From Protopterus annectens (taxonomy: Eukaryota; Chordata; Ceratodontiformes; Protopteridae), in contig NC_056737.1 of assembly GCF_019279795.1 (NCBI RefSeq), positions 1,194,318,485 to 1,194,382,484 of the forward strand: DNA of 64,000 nt, given 5' to 3'. The stretch's first letter is position 1. The number at the start of each line of letters is the position of its first letter. The notes beneath the pieces were generated by a model. That model saw nothing but the letters and a program-made list of their open reading frames with translations. It searched no databases and had not been told where the DNA came from. Both the position numbers and the translations under genes were made by a program. Below, piece after piece: positions 44,040 to 55,503 of the stretch.

Positions 44040-45266
44040 TCTTTAGCAACAGATTGTTTCAGACAAATGGGTTCTGAAAATAATTCATCTGGGTTACAGA
44101 TGCCAGTGGGAGGAAATTCCTCCTATCCAGAGGGTCATTCCTCATCCTGCAGATTAGATTCTTTTGTTTCCACCTGTTCGTCATCACATGCTGTCCCAAA
44201 GAGTTATAGAACCAGTTCCTCCTTTCTCAGATAGGGCAGGGGCTTTAATCAAGGATGTTCCTAGTGCCAAAGAAAGAAAATGCTTGAGATCAGTTCTAGA
44301 TCTTTCTTTCCTAAACCTGTTTGTGATAGTGCTCAAATTATACAGGTAACCACAATCCACCATCTCCACCAACCACTATGAAAAAAGATCCAGAGACCTC
44401 CGCTGGCTATACCATAAAGGGCTGCCCTCCAAACAACTCCAAACCAATGTAGGGAATAATTCCAAAACGATAGTAGTTGGTACAGTTGCACAATTCCACC
44501 AAAATGTAAAAATCCAATGCACAAAGTGATAAATAAAAATTATATATATTTAATGGACATACAAAACTAACACAGCTACATAGACGAGACTGGGATTGAG
44601 CGCGCTTTCATCTACAACATATAGACTTGAAGTCTATATGTTGTAGATGAAAGCGCGCTCAATCCCAGTCTCGTCTATGTAGCTGTGTTAGTTTTGTATG
44701 TCCATTAAATATATATAATTTTTATTTATCACTTTGTGCATTGGATTTTTACATTTTGGTGGAATTGTGCAACTGTACCAACTACTATCATTTTGGAATT
44801 ATTCCCTACATTGGTTTGGAGTTGTTTGGAGGGCAGCCCTTTATGGTATAGCCAGCGGAGGTCTCTGGATCTTTTTTTATAGTGCTCAAATTCAAAATAA
44901 TGTTACTTCACAACCTATGTCTTCTTCCTCTTTCAAGTTTCCTGGTAACACCTAACTTAAAAGATGCTTAATCTTCACATCCCTATCCATCCAGACATCA
45001 GATGTTTCTTAAGGCTTTGTGTGTCTGGATCACATTATGAGTTCTCTGTCTTACCCTTTTGACTACCCACTGTACCCAGCGTGTTCACAAAGTGTCTAGC
45101 TAAAATTATAAATCATCACAGGCTACACGGTATCCACATATTTATATATCTAAATGACTTGCTTATCTTTGCAGAGTATTTTTCAAAATGTCAGGCTTCT
45201 CTCTCTTGGGTAAGAGATCTCTTGCATAAGCTGGGATTCCAAGAGAATGTGCAAAAGTCTTTTTAG
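44040..45266 (+). pseudogene. DIRS-like reverse transcriptase, split
   Basis: The N-terminal part (44040-44339) includes GYRCQWEEIPPIQRVIPH, PVPPFSD and KCLRSVLDLSFLNLF, the usual VLDLxxLN block. After the palindromic insertion it resumes with LHIPIHPDIRCFLRL (near 44975), a decayed LPFGL-type segment (near 45050), and the catalytic box at 45147-45158 reading YLND where YLDD is expected. Downstream is LLHKLGFQ. It is non-functional: the active-site Asp is changed to Asn, and there are frameshifts and the insertion. Confidence 0.7.
44340..44878. mobile_element. 0.54-kb near-perfect palindrome inserted in the DIRS RT
   Basis: Flanked by a 14-bp duplication atagtgctcaaatt (44326-44339 and 44879-44892). 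Inside, arms 44381-44627 and 44631-44877 are reverse complements over about 247 bp with very few mismatches and a 3-nt centre (tga). Only 41 bp at the left lie outside the palindrome. Both arms contain gatgaaagcgcgctcaatcc, sharing tgaaagcgc with the hammerhead-like motif at 21.9 kb. The long duplication points to target-primed insertion, as for Penelope-like or LINE elements, not cut-and-paste. The open frames of 63-73 codons on it are mirror images and not genes. Confidence 0.7.
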
Positions 45267-45416
45267 ACTCTCTCACATAAGAGTGTGTTCCTGAGATGTC
45301 AACTAGGCATCTCAGTTTAAGGAGCTTTTTTTCCACACAAAAATTGATCTTTATTTAGAGTTATCTATAAGGTTTTACACACAGACTTTGGTCACTATGA
45401 GGAAATACTTCAGGAT

Positions 45417-46082
45417 TTGGGGTCTCATAGTGTCAGGGCCAGACTACACATGAGAAAGATACAGTGGTATCCGAAATCTCTCTGGTCCCAGCATCAGCTA
45501 TTCAGATTCTGGTACTGGGGCTTGTCAAAGAGAAATCTTTTGGTGGTGACAACAGATATCCTTAAATCCAGGTCTTCCCTTCTCTCCATGCTCCAAAACA
45601 GTCATGACTGGGGAGCAATTTCTGGAGAGATAAAAGTGCAGGGGGTGTGGAACACCAAGGTTAAGTGCAAACACATACATGTCAAGGAGATGCTTACTCT
45701 AATTACTGCATTCACCTCTCTGAACCATCTTTGGTACGCAGGACCTCTTCAAGTGGTGACAGGCAATATGACAGTCATGTGGTATATCAACAAGCAAGGG
45801 GGAACCAAGTCCTACCGTCTTTGCAGACTAGCCATGGTAGCTTGTGGTGTTCATCCACAGCACAGTCTCATTCTACAGGCATCCTACATTCTGTCAGACA
45901 AAAATTGTGTGGCAGACAAGCTAAGCAGGACCAGGGCAGACCCTCACAAATGGAAAGTAGATCAGGGGGTCTTCCAAGATTTAATACATCTGTGGAGAGT
46001 TCCTCAAGTAGACTTCTTTGCCTCCTCTGTAAATAATCAACTGGCAAAATTCTGTTCTAGTGCTCTATGCAAGAAGGCCTGA
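45417..46082 (+). CDS. DIRS-like RNase H domain (open fragment)
   Basis: A 221-codon open stretch. Landmarks: LLVVTTDILKS, where family members have TTDAS; WGAISGE; HIHVKEMLTLITAF, with the Glu of the active site; VVTGNMTVMWYINKQGG, where the usual Asp of the DN pair is Gly here; ILSDKNCVADKLSR, with the terminal Asp; and a C-terminal VDFFASSVNNQLAKF. This arrangement is specific to DIRS/Ngaro RNase H. It is continuous with the RT upstream through a frameshift near 45270-45410. Confidence 0.7.
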   Translation: MGSHSVRARLHMRKIQWYPKSLWSQHQLFRFWYWGLSKRNLLVVTTDILKSRSSLLSMLQNSHDWGAISGEIKVQGVWNTKVKCKHIHVKEMLTLITAFTSLNHLWYAGPLQVVTGNMTVMWYINKQGGTKSYRLCRLAMVACGVHPQHSLILQASYILSDKNCVADKLSRTRADPHKWKVDQGVFQDLIHLWRVPQVDFFASSVNNQLAKFCSSALCKKA

Positions 46083-46379
46083 AAGACAGATGCCTTTTCT
46101 TTTCTTTGCACAGGAATGTTCCTATATGTGTTTCCACCCTTTCTACTAATATCCAGGGTACTTCTGAAGATTCGGAAGGAATCCTTCAAAACCATTATTT
46201 TGACTCCCATCTAGCTCAGGTAACCATGGTTCTCCCTTCTTTTGGAAATGTCAGCCAATTCCACAGGCTTCCTTAGAGAATGGATCTACTCACACAAGAC
46301 CAAAGGTGTTTGATACACACCGACAATCATCTTCAAATGACCGCCTGGATGATAGAGACTTAATTCCTTTTAGGCATCT

Positions 46380-47330
46380 GTTTTCTGAATACATGCATCA
46401 GGTACTAATGAAGGCAAGAAGGCCTGCTACTAGAAAAATCACATATTAGCAAATAAAAGGAGTTTTCTAGCTGGTGCCAACAACATAACCAGCACCAATT
46501 CAGGGCTAGTTGCTGTTTAGTTTTACAATATTTGTCTGAGATACTATCCTACAGCCTTTCTTATTCTTCTGTCAAGGTACATTTTATCTGCCATTTCAGC
46601 ATATCTGCCCATGGATCCTCCTCTTTGAAGGGAATTACATGTGAAAATGTTCTTGAAAGGGGTTTTGCATAAGTGGTCTCCAAGTAACCAGTTGCCCCTC
46701 CTTCGGATCTTAATTTTGTGTTAGAGAAACTAATTCATTTGAACCAGTTCATCTGGCTGACTTGATGTTCTTTAAGTGGAAACAGTTTTATTGATGGTTG
46801 TGATCTCTGCAAGAAGGTTATCTGAGTTGCAGGCTCTTATGATGAGTCAAATAAACCTCATTTTCCATAGGGACAGGGTTTCTTTGAGAACTAATTCTTC
46901 TTTTACACCTAAAGTGGTATCTGAGTTTACTTTAAGCCAAACTATCCATTTTCCCATTTTCTTTCCTAAACCTAAAATTGGGTGAGAAAGGATATTTCAT
47001 ACATTGGATGTCCATACACAATTCAGGTAATATCTTGGCAAAACTAAATCTCATCGATCATCAGATCAATTGTTTATTTCTTATCAAGGTAAGAAAAAGG
47101 GACAACCTGTGTCAAAGCAGACAATTTCTAAATGTTTGTCTTAGGCTATTAACTTTTATTGCATTCACCATGGCAAATCTGTACTAGGAACGTCAAGGCC
47201 CACATTTCCAGGGCCTTGGCTTAATCTATGGCTTTTTGGAAAGGGTTGAATTCTAGAAGTAATCTAGAAGCTGCTACTTGGTCCTCTCTACATGCTTTTA
47301 CAAAGCACTACAAGTGCGATTCCTGCTCTA
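46380..47330 (+). pseudogene. DIRS-like tyrosine recombinase
   Basis: Fragments in several frames. The N-terminal part is decayed (46400-46620). VISARRLSELQALMMSQ lies at about 46800-46850, with the first catalytic Arg. PKVVSEFTLSQTIHF follows, then GQPVSKQTISKCLS near 47099-47140. HISR (H-x-x-R box) is at 47201-47212, and AATWSSLHAFTKHYKCD has the nucleophile Tyr at 47309-47311. The R, HxxR and Y residues are all visible, but stops separate them. This enzyme replaces the DDE integrase in DIRS elements. Confidence 0.65.
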
Positions 47331-47579
47331 GGTCTAGATCAGGCTTTGGTATGACCATTCTGTAGGGGCTCCTTGACCCTTATGCTTCCACCTTCCAAAT
47401 ATAGTTACCTATGCTAATCTACCCATGTAGCTTAAGCTACTGCAGCTGTGATCAATATGAAGAACATAGTACAGACGTGTAAGATGAACTTACCCTAACA
47501 AGAGATGTTCAAATGATCACTGCTGCAGGATCCACTTCCTCCAGCACTTCAGCTCTGTTGTTTTTTGGTGTTTTTTTAA

Positions 47580-47580
<1 letters not shown>

Positions 47581-47631
<51 letters not shown>

Positions 47632-47637
47632 TTTATT
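47581..47637. repeat. (TA)n microsatellite with T tract
   Basis: About 20 TA dinucleotides followed by a run of about 14 T. Downstream, cacacccaaa (near 47707) and tttgggtgtg (near 47753) form a short inverted repeat around an agctcagcttgagct palindrome. Confidence 0.9.
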
Positions 47638-47931
47638 GGTCTTAGCATTGTCCTTTCAGGGCTCAGCCTCCTTCTTTCTGCTGCTAGGAAAGCTCTGAAG
47701 GGTTTCACACCCAAACTTGTCTTTTAGTCAGCTCAGCTTGAGCTGCCTGACATTTGGGTGTGTGGAAGGTACCCTGAAGCTTTACAAGCTGACTGTTATA
47801 TCTCTGGCTTCCACCTCTACCATTCATTTAGGCCCAAAAGCATAAACAGTAAATCTGGTGGTAGTGAGTCTGCCTTTATCTGAAACACCCCCACTTTTAA
47901 TTTAATCAACCAGGGCAATGACCCCAAGCTC

Positions 47932-48473
47932 CATCTTATCCTGATATCTCCATTTTATCCTGATATCAGTACACAAAACTTCATACCACATCATCTTATC
48001 CTGATATCAGTACACAAAATCTCATACCACATCATCTTGTCCTGATATCAGTACACAAAACCTCATACCACATAATCTTATCCTGATATCAGTATACAAC
48101 ATCTCATACCACATCATCTTATCCTGATATCAGTACACAAATCCTCATACCACATAATCTTATCCTGATATCAGTACACAACATCTCATACCACATCATC
48201 TTATCCTGATATCAGTACACAAAACCTCATACCACATCATCTTGTCCTGATATCAGTATACAAAACCTCATACCACATCATCTTATCCTGATATCAGTAC
48301 ACAAAACCTCATACCACATCATCTTATCCTGATACCAGTACACAAAACCTCGTACCACATCATCTTATCCTGATATCAGTACACAAAACCTCATACCACA
48401 TCATCTTATCCTGATATCAGTACACAAAATCTCATACCACATCTTCTTATCCTGATATCAATACACAAAACCT
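47932..48473. repeat. 41-bp minisatellite, left block
   Basis: The unit is built on atcatcttatcctgatatca then gtacacaaaacctcatacca. About 13 copies precede the foldback insertion. Confidence 0.97.
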
Positions 48474-49147
48474 GAGTCTATATTAGAACATCGAAGTTTC
48501 AAAACTTTGAATGTTCTAATATCAAACCCTATTCAGCAAAAGCTGAAAATATTGAAGCAACAGAAAACCAAATTTTTTCCTAGGGAAAGAATTTGGTTGT
48601 CCATTTCTGTTGCTTCGGTATTTTCAGTGCTGTGGTGGAAAGTTACTGGTTGGGTTCAGATAAGTGTGTGACTGAGTGCAAGTTAGGTTAGTTAGGGTTA
48701 GGGTGCGGGTTAGGTATGTGTGCGATTGTGTGGACGTGAGAGTTAGGGCAGGTTAGGTGAGTTAGGGTTAGGGCGTGGGTCAGGTAAGTGTGCGATTGTG
48801 TGGACGTGAGGGCTAGGGCAGGGTAGGTGAGTTAGGATTAGGGCACGGGTGAGCTGAATGTGTGATAGTGACAGAACTTAGGGTTAGAGTTTGGGTTAAG
48901 GTAAGTGGATAGTTAGTGGTGTGTGTATAGTTTAGTGTAGGGTTAGGTGTAAGATTTTAGGTGTATGTGTGAGTATTGCTGTTTGTTTGGTGTGCTTGTG
49001 TTGTGTGTATGTGTTTTGGAACAGCAAATTTTTTTCCCTAGGAAAAAATTCGCTGTTCTGTATGTTCGATGTTTTCAGCTTTCGCTGAATAGGGTTTGAT
49101 ATTAGAACATTCGAAGTTTTGAAACTTCAATGTTCTAATATAGACCC
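48474..49147. mobile_element. Foldback element copy 4
   Basis: Ends gagtctatattagaacat and its near-perfect inverse. The arms match over about 75 bp, including aaaccctattcagc. The exact 9-bp duplication acaaaacct occurs at 48465-48473 and 49148-49156, interrupting one unit of the 41-bp satellite. The loop carries gttagggttaggg telomere-like tracts and the sequence (on the minus strand) cctgacccacgccctaaccc shared with copy 2, where it reads cctaacccacgccctaaccc. Inner inverted segments (ttttttcctagggaaagaat and its partner near 49025-49055) resemble copy 5. No coding capacity. Confidence 0.85.
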
Positions 49148-49742
49148 ACAAAACCTCATACCACATCATTTTATCCTGATATCAGTATACAAAACCTCAT
49201 ACCATATCATCTTATCCTGATATCATTATACAAAACCTCATGCCACATCATCTTGTCCTGATATCAGTACACAAAACCTCATACCACATCATCTTATCCT
49301 GATATCAGTACATAAGACTTCACACCACATCATCTTATCCTGATCTCAGTACACAAACCTCATACCACATCATCTTATCCTGATATCAGTACATGGAACC
49401 TCATACCACATCATCTTATCCTGATATCACTACACAAAACCTCATACCACATCATCTTATCCTGATATCAATACACAAAATATCATTCCATGTCATCTTA
49501 TTCTGATATCAGTACACAAAACTTCATACCACATCATCTTATCCTGATATCAGTAGACAAAACCTCATATCACATCATCTTATCCTAATATCAGTATACA
49601 AAACCTCATAAAACATCATCTTATCCTGATATCAGTGCACAAAACCTCATATCACATCATCTTATCCTAATATCAGTATACAAAACCTCATAAAACATAA
49701 TCTTATCCTGATATCAATACACAAAATCTCATTCCACGTCAT
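49148..49742. repeat. 41-bp minisatellite, right block
   Basis: Continuation of the same array after the insertion, about 14 copies, with slightly more variants (ataaaacatc, atatcacatc). Confidence 0.97.
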
Positions 49743-50423
49743 CTGCAAATCATGAAAAACAAAAGTCCCTTTCCATTAAACTAAATGCCATCTTTCTTGG
49801 GATATTAACTAATGTTTTGTAACTTGGCACACCTACACCTCTACAAATAAGGTATCGTTGTTAACTCTCAGTCAAATAACATACTCCCCACTACAGTCAA
49901 TAACATGCTCCATCTTCTCCTAACAAATACAACCGCTGTATGCTCTTTGTCTATTGGCATGCCTTCACTGCTCAGATCAGGTCACTTCTATGTGTAATTC
50001 ACCATAATATCCCAGTACAGTCCAACAACCAATCTTTCAAGACGTCTTCAAGGTCAATGTGTTGTGCTTGGTGATGACTTTAGACACTTCCAACAGCACC
50101 ACCATCCCTTAACGACCTTGATGACCTTATAGCAAATACAGAAAGTGTATAATCCCATCTCAGTCCTTGCATAGAGGCTCATGTTACAAGTCATCACAAG
50201 TACAAGGTCAAGCTATAAATCAGCTTTACAATAAAGAAAAAAAGCTCATAATCCAAAAGAAAAGTATAGTAACTCAGTGTTTGTTATTATCAACCTGAAA
50301 AGGGTTACCAAAGAAATCAGGAGCAAACTGAAATCCTGCAGAGTCGATTATGAACTAAACTTGTCATGCAGACAAAAGATATCCAGAAACCAGTCTTTAA
50401 TTATGTCAAACACCACAGAAATT

Positions 50424-50458
<35 letters not shown>

Positions 50459-51060
50459 CATTTTATACTTCAGAATGGAATATACTCAAAACACCAAATA
50501 AAATAAAATACACAAATTAAAATGTTTGTTGCTTATAAAACTCTTTTAATTCTTTATCTAAACTTCATCTAATAAACAAAAAGAACAAGCTTTTCAGCTT
50601 ATCTCCTTCTAATGTTCCAACCTCATCAGTTTAGTCTTCCTTTTTAAATACAATCCAATTAATTAATATATTCCAACTTAAAGAAACATATACATTACAA
50701 CACTTCATTTCAGAATAAATGGCACTTCATTTCAGAATAAATGCTTTGCAAATAGTGAAAAAACGTAATAAATATATCATGACCAGTACATAATTACAAT
50801 AAATATTTCACATTAAGCTGATTATTCATTCCTGTAACTTGCAACATTTCAAACATAAAAATAAACCATGCTTCCTTTATAAAAAATAAATCTGCAATAT
50901 TAATAAACAGTGCCAGACATTGGCACACAATTATAATAAAAATTTTAATAAATCTTAAACATCTTTAAAAATTATTACACATTTTAGGGAATGTCATAAC
51001 TGAAATCCAGGTTTATTAACATTTTATTATGTTTGTGTGCCAATAGCAGTTTCAAAAGGG
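49743..51060. other. AT-rich unique DNA
   Basis: No gene supported. Contains an (ATA)n tract at 50427-50453 and a small duplication cacttcatttcagaataaat near 50702-50742. Confidence 0.6.
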
Positions 51061-51067
51061 TTAACTT

Positions 51068-51905
51068 CTCTATCAGCAAGCAGCAACCGGTGAACCATTC
51101 AAAGCTTGTATATAAATCTTAGGACCAAGGACAAGCAGCAGCCTGTGAACCATTCAAAGCTTGTATATAAATCTTAGGACCAAGGACAAGCGGCAACCTG
51201 TGAACCAATCAAAGCTTGTATACAAATCTTAGGACCAAGGACAAGCAGCAGCCTGTGAACCATTCAAAGCTTGTATATAAATCTTAGGACCAAGGACAAG
51301 CAGCAACCTGTGAACCATTCAAAGCTTGTATATAAATCTTAGGACCAAGGACAAGCAGCAACCTGTGAACCATTCAAAGCTTGTATATAAATCTTAGGAC
51401 CAAGGACAAGCAGCAACCTGTGAACCATTCAAAGCTTGTATATAAATCTTAGGACCAAGGACAAGCAGCAACCTGTGAACCATTCAAAGCTTGTATATAA
51501 ATCTTAGGACCAAGGACAAGCAGCAACCTGTGAACCATTCAAAGCTTGTATATAAATCTTAGGACCAAGGACAAGCAGCAACCTGTGAACCATTTAAAGC
51601 TTGTATATAAATCTTAGGACCAAGGACAAGCAGCAACCTGTGAACCATTCAAAGCTTGTATATAAATCTTAGGACCAAGGACAAGCAGCAACCTGTGAAC
51701 CATTCAAAGCTTGTATATAAATCTTAGGACCAAGGACAAGCAGCAACCTGTGAACCATTCAAAGCTTGTATATAAATCTTAGGACCAAGGACAAGCAGCA
51801 ACCTGTGAACCATTCAAAGCTTGTATATAAATCTTAGGACCAAGGACAAGCAGCAGCCTGTGAACCATTCAAAGCTTGTATATAAATCTTAGGACCAAGG
51901 ACATA
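51068..51905. repeat. 55-bp minisatellite, highly homogeneous
   Basis: About 15 copies of a 55-bp unit (aagcttgtatataaatctta, ggaccaaggacaagcagcaa, cctgtgaaccattc). Most adjacent copies are identical, with changes only in the first and last few, indicating recent amplification or homogenisation. Confidence 0.98.
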
Positions 51906-53182
51906 GTAGGAGGACCCAATCAAAATTAAAGACTGAACAGTATACATGACTTGCGCCTTCGAAGATGTCGTTTTAGTCATAGAAAGAGATCGTTAACATT
52001 CCTCACTATTTTTTTAAGAATGTTTCATTTTTGTTTCACGTTTCCTTAAAGTTCTAACAAAAGTAATACCAGTAGCACTAGACATGCCATCTATTGCTTG
52101 CGACTGTGTGCATACTAACGAGTTCTTTGTTCTCCTAGGTAATGTCTTCCTGTTGAATGAAGTACAATGAATGCATGACTTTATATCATGATAAGCCCCC
52201 AACATAGCAAATACTGCAATTGGATCCATTTGGAGGGAATCTGCAGCCAAGATAAAATTTGCTGGTGATCTTCTATTGGGACAGTATTGTTTGGTGACTT
52301 TGTATCAGGTCCAAATAAATCAAAAATGTACTACCATTTTATTGAAAAGCTTAAATTAAGAAAATAAGTAACACTGTAGAAGAACTAGGCCAAAACTGAG
52401 CAATTTACTGATAACGCCAAAGAGTGAGCATTTAATTTGGGCATCAAAAAATACCTAACTGAGAAACACCACTGCAATTTATAGCTAGACCATCCTGTAA
52501 TTGTTACAGCATATGAGTGCTACAAATCTGACTGCTAAAAGCAGCTGGCTAAAGACAGATGTCTACCTGTGGCATAATTCTAAAGCATACATCAACAGCA
52601 ATCTTTCTGATGTACATTAGGAGTGTATGGGAAAGTGGACCCCCACCATAATGACCATATTGACACAAGGTGTTTTAAACACTGTATCTCATGTGAACCA
52701 ACAAAATAATGTGTCTGGATCACACTGTTGGATGGAGTAGTTTTGCTATAACAGTATTTAAGAATGTGTGCTTGAATACTAAACTGTTGGTAATTCTTAC
52801 CAGTCTGGAATATTTAAGTAACAGAAATGTGAGAAAATGTTTGTGGAGAAAGGAGATGACCGTCATCTTGACAAGTAACTGTTTATAAATAAGTCATTCA
52901 CTGAGCATAACAAAGTCAGAGTATAACAAAGTACTTGCTTATGACTTCAGTAAGCTGATAATCTCAGTGGAGCATATTGTTTGTTCCTTTATAGAAGTGA
53001 TTCAGGGAAATTATATACAAAACAGAAATTGTAAAATATAGAATATAAAATAGATATAGCTTGCACAGAGTAAAATTATGATATAAAATAAGTGCAATGA
53101 AGTGAATAGCTTTAGGTAGAAGTGTTTCAAGTATGTACTTCAGACAAATCATTCATAGTATGGATCAGGACATCGGCTTACA
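51906..53182. other. AT-rich DNA, no supported gene
   Basis: A 78-codon minus frame (52250-52014) carries no recognisable motif. Otherwise there is nothing to assign. Confidence 0.5.
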
Positions 53183-54061
53183 TGTTGTGAAGGCTGCTAG
53201 CCTAGCTATATAGAATTATGTAGATAATTCTATGTCATTTGTAAATATTAATATAATCCACAGGCTTGGTTTACAAATGTAAAGAGAAGTATATGTTATG
53301 ATTAAACTATACTTTGTACTGAGCTTCAAAAATGTAACCACAGTGCACTCTGCTGGAAGAAAGCTGATAAGTCAAGCATTGTATGACTGTTTGATCTCAA
53401 GCTCGGAACAGGATGTCTGGGCCAGCAATCTTTCTATTGTCTTGATTTAAGAGATAATTACTAGGCTTTTACATGTATAATGTCTTTTGTTGCTATGGCT
53501 TCCTGGGCAGGTGCAGCTAACTAAGAAATGTAAATGTTGAGTTTCTGTGAGCTTGGGAAACTAAATCAGAACTGTTAAGAATAATGTAATCTGAAATGAC
53601 TAAGCAGTACTGTGTTATAAATTTAAGACTCTCCCAGAGAGAAAGAGAGGGCATGTTGGATTTTGTCTGAATTCATCCACTCACCAGCACTCTGCCTTTG
53701 CTCTGTAAGTAAGATATTTATTTAGAACAGTGATTTCTCTTAAAGATAGATGGAAATAGCCAGATTTGTCTAGCTGCTTTCTATATTTATGTCAGACTAT
53801 TCTACAGTATTAGTTTAAAATTTTCTTGTGATTTCTGAACAAGGCAATGTCATTGTGTTGAAGTAATAAGATTTGCCTTGTGTTTTTATAATTTATTATT
53901 AAATATTTTTAAACATTTGACTGTGATCTCTGTGTGCTCTTAAGAAAAATTGTACTTTACTGTGTGTGTCCTTGTTATCTCCCCACTGTGCACGTCTCTC
54001 ACTGGTTCTATTGGTGAGGCTTGAGGTTCTTTGATGATTGGGCCAGTGCGCGGGTGTCACA
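53183..54061 (+). repeat. 5' LTR of the Gmr1-like element
   Basis: Collinear over its whole length with 58306-59180, with scattered substitutions and small indels, so insertion is not recent. It begins tgttgtgaaggctg and ends tgtcaca. It contains an AT-rich stretch (tttattattaaatattttt, near 53895) that could serve as promoter or polyadenylation region. No obvious 5-bp target duplication outside the two LTRs. The exact 5' boundary is uncertain by several bases. Confidence 0.8.
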
Positions 54062-54175
54062 TGTTAATTGTTTGGCAGTGCTGGGATATCCACATCAGAT
54101 ATTAATTTTTTGATAGTGGCGAGTTAGCTACATCACATACTAATTGGCTTGTAGTGGTGTGGATAGTGAATTCTT
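54062..54175 (+). repeat. Three imperfect 38-bp repeats in the leader
   Basis: Directly after the LTR, the pattern t(g/a)ttaattg...agtg(c/g)...tacatca recurs with a 38-bp period (54062, 54100, 54138). The primer-binding site should lie here, but I cannot match it confidently to a tRNA. Confidence 0.6.
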
Positions 54176-54281
54176 GTAGCTTGTGTACAGTGATCACTGA
54201 AGGTGTTTGCATTCTAAATCAGCCATGCAGTGAATATTCAGAGTTCAGATCACAATTGTTTTATTTATTTTGTTGCAAGCA

Positions 54282-55085
54282 TGTCAGCAGAGGAGTATGG
54301 CAAGCTGACAAGGAGCCAGTTGGCTGAGATGTGCCAGGCTAAGGGCCCCAGAAGCACAAAAGGTCAGTAAATTTCTTCCACAGTTTACAGAGGGGGATCA
54401 TTTTGATAGTTTCATTTGTATGTTTCAGAGGGTATGTAAACAGTATGATGTCGACCAAAGGCTCTGGGTACGGTTCCTGACCCCCCTACTCCATGGTAAA
54501 ACTGTAAATGTAATTTCCAAATTATCTGACATTGACTGTTTTAACTATAATGCTGTAAATAATTGTTTGTTAGAATTTTTTAAGCTAACACCTGAAGCTT
54601 ATACGAAAAAGTTTCATGAGCATAGGCACAAGGCAGATGAAAGTGTGTGGGAATATGTTGTTGAACTGAGCACTAATTTTCACAGGTGGGTGAGTGGATG
54701 TCAGGTCAACACTTTTGAAGGGCTGGCAGACCTTTTGGAGAGGGAACAAGCTCTTAGCACTCTGCCTGAGGACATGGGGATCTGGTTAGCTGATAGACCA
54801 TGTGCTACTTCAGATGAGTTGGCGAAGAAGGGAGACTTATACCTAGGAAGTAGGGTATCCCTGCATAGGAAAGGGACCCCTGTACTGCTCATGGGTCTAA
54901 AGGAACCCATGGTGGGCAGCCCAGACAGCCCCAACAGAATCTGCCAGTAGCAGGGGAAGGCACTAGTCCAGGAACACATTCAAGACCTAGAGTTAAATGT
55001 TTTGAATGCAACCCGTGGGGCCATGTGGCATATAGATGTCCACAGAGGCAAGATAGGAACAAAAGGTAAGGGAGCCAGTAAGTGG
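54282..55085 (+). pseudogene. Gmr1-like gag (SCAN-related capsid, CCHC knuckle)
   Basis: A start codon at 54282 is followed by a frame break. KLTRSQLAEMCQAKG (54302-54346) resembles the SAP-like N-terminus seen in related gags. The main open stretch, from about 54371 to 54950, includes LPQFTEGDHFDSF, DQRLWVRFLTPLLHGK, AYTKKFHEHRHKADESVWEY and DLLEREQAL, the retroviral-capsid/SCAN-like helical pattern. After a second frame change comes the zinc knuckle CFECNPWGHVAYRC (54998-55039, CX2CX4HX4C). It packages genomic RNA in an intact element. Confidence 0.75.
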
Positions 55086-55095
55086 GAAAGACAAA

Positions 55096-55270
55096 ATGCC
55101 AATAGTAGGTTGTCTTGAGACAACTGATGTACCAAACTACCATCCTACAGATGTCCTGATAAGGAAGGATTTGGATGAGGCAGTACCATGTGCTCATGTA
55201 GTTACACGCAGTCAGGCTTGGAGACAAGCATGTGGGTCTAGCAGCCTGGGGAGACCCAGACAGACCACAC
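55096..55270 (+). pseudogene. Protease-region remnant
   Basis: The frame reads PNYHPTDVLIRKDLDEAVPC then VVTRSQAWRQ. A DxLIxxDL stretch followed by VVTRSQ is usual at the end of the protease region in this group. The catalytic D-S/T-G triad is not visible, so most of the protease is missing or too decayed. 55271-55500 is a diverged linker with no motif. Confidence 0.4.
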
Positions 55271-55503
55271 ACGTTCAGTCAGGACTGGTGAGGTGGTTAC
55301 TTCAGGGAGGGAGCTACATTGTAGCAGTGAGACTGAAGGTGAGCGACAGCTGCTTGTAGGTACTGAGGTTCCCTTGGACCGAGTGACTACAAAGGCAGAG
55401 GTGACTAACAGAACCAGTATGACAGTGAGGCACCACTGTCATAGGAAACCAGACTTTCTGTGAAAGGGAAGATGGGAAGGGTTACAAATACAGAGATCCT
55501 ACA

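Larger units (their letters stand above)
42770..47420 (+). mobile_element. DIRS-like tyrosine-recombinase retrotransposon (decayed)
   Basis: In order: gag-like region (42.9-44.0 kb), RT (44.04-45.27 kb, split by a palindromic insertion), RNase H (45.4-46.1 kb) and a tyrosine recombinase (46.4-47.35 kb). An RT-RNase H followed by a tyrosine recombinase, with no DDE integrase, defines the DIRS order. I could not identify the terminal and internal complementary repeats expected of DIRS elements with confidence. Confidence 0.75.

Noticed and set aside
44333-44955. Two identical 61-codon stretches on opposite strands, suggestive of a duplicated gene
   Set aside because: They are the two arms of the palindromic insertion; no protein family is recognised.
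47932-49742. CRISPR-like array
   Set aside because: The 41-bp units are contiguous tandem repeats with no unique spacers, in vertebrate-type DNA; the interruption is a transposon.
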